Positions 14,501 to 15,619 of a stretch of 15,619 nucleotides of DNA are shown piece after piece (positions within the stretch are counted from its first letter, which is position 1; each line of letters begins with the position of its first letter). The stretch is from Candidatus Methanofilum arcanum (GTDB lineage: Archaea; Halobacteriota; Methanomicrobia; Methanomicrobiales; Methanospirillaceae), in contig JAITWW010000088.1 in NCBI GenBank assembly GCA_031285085.1, forward strand, positions 1 to 15,619, given 5' to 3'. Position numbers and translations under genes: made by a program. The notes beneath the pieces were generated by a model that saw only the letters and a program-made list of their open reading frames with translations, searched no databases and was not told the origin of the DNA.

Positions 14501-15406
14501 GCAGTTGGGGATGTAGTTCCAAGTTATGTGAATGGCATTGTGATCCCTGACAGAGTTGTTTCCCTCTCATATGATCCAGCATATGAGCCTTTTGTGTATT
14601 GTCTAACCGTTGAACAGGATCATACGGTACTTGCAAACGAGATCTTCACCGGGCAGTGTGATGGAGATGAAGACTGTGTCATGTTGTTGCTTGATGGGTT
14701 GATTAACTTTTCACGTTCTTTTCTTCCAGAGACGCGAGGAGGGTCGATGGATGCTCCATTGGTTTTGACAGGAAGGATCGATCCTGCTGAGATAGATAAA
14801 GAGAGTCATAATGTAGATGTATGCTCCTATTATCCTTTGGAGGTCTACTTGGCTGCATTGACATATGCTCCAGCAAAGGATGTTGAGAGTTATGTAGATA
14901 AAGTAGAGCATCGTCTCGGTACACCGGCTCAGGTTGAGGGTTTTTCATTTACCCATGATACAACAGATATCTCTGCTGGACCACGGGATACGATGTATAC
15001 ACAACTGAAATCAATGGCGGATAAGTTGGATGCTGAGCTTGCACTTGCGAAGATAATTCTGGCAGTTGATGCTGATGATGTTGCAGAGCGGGTATTACAG
15101 ACGCATTTTATCCGTGATCTGCAAGGGAATTTAAATGCATTTTCGAAGCAGAAGTTTCGATGCACAAAGTGTAGTACAAGTTATCGCAGGATGCCTTTGT
15201 CTGGAAAGTGTAGATGTGGTTCTCCAGTGATTCCAACGCTGCATAAGGGTTCTGTGAAGAAATATCTCGCGATGTCGCAGGGTGTCTGTACTGAGTATGA
15301 GATATCTGAGTATACGCGTCAACGTGTTGAGGTTATTGATATGAATATTGAATCAACATTTGGGCAGGAAAAGGTAACACAGCTTGGTTTGCAGGACTTC
15401 ATGTAA
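11522..15406 (+). CDS. polC: DNA polymerase D large subunit (DP2), intein-containing
   Basis: 1294 codons, of which 166 are intein; the mature protein would be 1128 residues, normal for methanogen DP2. DP2 is the polymerase subunit of the archaeal replicative family-D polymerase and pairs with the DP1 exonuclease subunit (gene not in this window). Visible: a typical N-terminus (MKISSKMQQYYDDLNAGLAN); a Cys-rich spot at about C420 (CAYCHEWWW); multi-cysteine zinc-finger region 636-685 (CPSCG, CICG, CPRCG, CPACK); the catalytic motif CDGDED with acidic residues D1047, D1049 and D1051; a C-terminal zinc finger from C1214 (CTKC then CRCG); and a terminal PCNA-binding motif QLGLQDFM (1287-1294). 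The reading frame is intact. Activity requires splicing because the intein splits the active-site motif. Confidence 0.97.
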   Translation: MKISSKMQQYYDDLNAGLANAIHIAQKARSRGFDPKTEIEIPIANDLADRVEAQVGIPGVAQRIRELEKEMSREEASLRIGDDFVARMFGEKNNEEVVEHAIRTAMGILTEGVVSAPVEGIANVSIGKNDDGTEYLKIYYAGPIRSAGGTAQALSVLVGDYVRRALGLNRYIPRPEEIERYIEEIRQYNSIMNLQYLPTEREMRLIINNCPVCIDGEPTEKEQVSGYRNLERVETNIVRGGMALVIAEGLALKAPKVLRNVRKMKMDGWDWLEEIISAPSSAEEEVGVHPKDKYLRDLIGGRPVFSYPMRKGGFRLIYGRSRNTGLAAAGLHPATMHILGDYLAVGTQMKIERPGKAAGISPVDSIQGPTVRLINGDVLRIDDVTQAKELAPSVSKILDVGEFLISYGEFVENNHVLVPCAYCHEWWWQESGCDVSIRPKTEDEALELCENEAYLHPDFMLLWDDITSEEVRELAELIIEHGVVEETRLLLGYHERIKELLEAILALHQIREGKMVISPCMVFLRCLGLEIDTTTNHLILSEQWRSDTMISCKDTLSLITFLSGLKLRSKAGMRIGGRMGRPGKSKPREMSPAPNVLFPVGQGGGNRRSFQKASEYAHRANMDGGFATMRMGHRRCPSCGEVTYKNLCICGTHTEPVLSCPRCGIECTTPSVCPACKAPVVCSKEYTINVKEEFGKALESVGVRKQELTILKGVQGLVSFEKPVELIEKGILRALHNLWVFKDGTVRFDMIDMPLTHFRPREVDVSVAHLQSIGYTHDMHGVPLTDPEQVLELLPQDILVAKSCAAYLIRCAQFMDQLLCSVYGLESFYHVEKSEDLVGHLVIALAPHTSAGVLSRIVGFSHADVGYGHPFFHAAKRRNCFSGETKIEVITPGAGISQVKIKSFILENIDLSELSVDDIGTFYADPLQPIYTTSIDTSGMLHRRKITTLSIHRAPLNMLTVKTQSGKMVMVTPDHAMLVYDISYLRKIQARELAVGDVVPSYVNGIVIPDRVVSLSYDPAYEPFVYCLTVEQDHTVLANEIFTGQCDGDEDCVMLLLDGLINFSRSFLPETRGGSMDAPLVLTGRIDPAEIDKESHNVDVCSYYPLEVYLAALTYAPAKDVESYVDKVEHRLGTPAQVEGFSFTHDTTDISAGPRDTMYTQLKSMADKLDAELALAKIILAVDADDVAERVLQTHFIRDLQGNLNAFSKQKFRCTKCSTSYRRMPLSGKCRCGSPVIPTLHKGSVKKYLAMSQGVCTEYEISEYTRQRVEVIDMNIESTFGQEKVTQLGLQDFM
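14159..14656 (+). other. Mini-intein within DP2 (166 aa, no homing endonuclease)
   Basis: Residues 880-1045 of the precursor. Block A starts at Cys880 (CFSGETKIEV). Block B has MVMVTPDHAML with T972 and H975. Block F is VYCLTVEQDHTVLANEIF with Cys1027 where most inteins have Asp, and H1034. The intein ends Thr-Gly-Gln1045, followed by extein Cys1046 as the +1 nucleophile. A C-terminal Gln instead of Asn is unusual but is known for the Pyrococcus abyssi DP2 intein, which splices; here the usual penultimate His is Gly. No LAGLIDADG motif is present and the length is too small for an endonuclease domain. Exteins join as RRN / CDGDED. Confidence 0.93.
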
Positions 15407-15408
15407 GT

Positions 15409-15426
15409 CTCGCCAGGCACGGCGAG
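15409..15426 (+). other. GC-rich hairpin just after the DP2 stop codon
   Basis: CTCGCC (15409-15414) pairs with GGCGAG (15421-15426) across a 6-nt loop, 2 nt after the stop. No T-run follows, so termination is uncertain; it may protect the mRNA 3' end. Confidence 0.35.
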
Positions 15427-15472
15427 GACGCGCTACCGTAGAACCATCCTCCTGCGTCGGATGATTCGAGAG

Positions 15473-15480
15473 GTATAAAA
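15473..15480 (+). promoter_or_regulatory. TATA box downstream of DP2
   Basis: GTATAAAA followed by catcc closely matches the DP2 promoter box at 11489. Transcription would start near 15505, just at the tandem repeats, implying a gene or small RNA that begins here. Confidence 0.5.
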
Positions 15481-15500
15481 CATCCGCTCTTGAGAGTAAC

Positions 15501-15560
15501 CAGGGGATAGCAAATACGAAAATGGAGAAACAGGGGATGGAAACTACGCAAATGAATAAC
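15501..15560 (+). repeat. Two tandem 30-bp repeats
   Basis: Units 15501-15530 and 15531-15560 both start caggggat and share 21 of the first 26 bases, including a tacg(a/c)aaatg end. Because the period is 30 bp, the ATGs in each unit are in the same frame. Confidence 0.6.
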
Positions 15561-15619
15561 CATTCGACGGGTATGCGACCAACGGAAGCATACCCCAAGT
15601 GCTTTTACTCAATTTTTTC
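15522..15619 (+). CDS. Possible 5' end of a gene running off the window
   Basis: From ATG 15522 the frame stays open to the window end (32 codons, starting MEKQGMETTQMNNHSTGM). It lies at a plausible distance from the TATA box at 15473. There is no good Shine-Dalgarno and the peptide is not recognised. The hairpin and T-run within it favour a non-coding transcript instead, so this call is weak. Confidence 0.2.
   Translation, partial: MEKQGMETTQMNNHSTGMRPTEAYPKCFYSIF
15569..15618 (+). terminator. Hairpin with T-rich tail at the window end
   Basis: GGGTATGC (15569-15576) and GCATACCC (15588-15595) form a perfect 8-bp stem with an 11-nt loop, followed by gcttttactcaattttttc. This has the shape of an intrinsic terminator on the + strand, about 65-110 nt downstream of the predicted transcription start. 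Confidence 0.45.

Noticed and set aside
15407..15500. tRNA gene after DP2
   Set aside because: The GC-rich start and small stems do not give an acceptor stem, a T-loop (TTCRANNC) or an anticodon arm in the right order.

Overview
The window looks like a piece of a methanogenic archaeon, most likely order Methanomicrobiales (inference from gene content and protein style; no database search was possible). The main evidence is an archaeal family-D DNA polymerase large subunit (DP2), an archaeal-type short ThiC, a GASGTVG-type malate dehydrogenase, and start regions that mix Shine-Dalgarno sites with TATA boxes about 25-30 nt upstream of leaderless-looking starts.

Left part (1-3120). The window opens with a 229-bp near-perfect palindrome (two 110-bp arms, three mismatches, 9-nt centre). 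Next come two minus-strand genes forming a tight operon: an SPFH/Band-7 protein with a C-terminal SHOCT domain, and 4 nt behind it a double-zinc-ribbon membrane protein. The pair resembles ydjI and ydjG of the bacterial PspA-associated ydjFGHI membrane-stress operon, but no PspA or TPM gene is visible here. A structured 369-bp intergenic region separates this operon from the divergent mdh.

Middle (3490-9483). mdh is intact. Downstream lies about 4.4 kb of accessory-looking DNA: an IS1634-type transposase, a gene of unknown function coupled to a CaCA-family cation antiporter, and a bacteriohemerythrin. On the far side is a metallo-beta-lactamase-fold hydrolase in the opposite orientation. The last ~77 bp of mdh together with the last codons of the hydrolase gene occur twice, at 4381-4457 and 8822-8897, as diverged direct repeats. 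The simplest reading is that mdh and the hydrolase gene were once convergent neighbours and that the 4.4-kb block was inserted, with duplication of their junction.

Right part (9484-15619). thiC (4-amino-5-hydroxymethyl-2-methylpyrimidine phosphate synthase, thiamine synthesis) is translationally coupled by a TAATG overlap to a four-helix membrane protein of unknown function. Next, from its own TATA box, comes the gene for DP2. It is interrupted by a 166-residue mini-intein placed exactly before the catalytic CDGDED motif; the intein has a C-terminal Gln and no endonuclease. The last 213 bp contain a TATA box, a 2 x 30-bp tandem repeat, a short open frame running off the end, and a hairpin followed by T-rich sequence.

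Housekeeping genes (mdh, thiC, polC, the hydrolase) therefore frame an accessory block. No CRISPR array, rRNA or tRNA was recognised.
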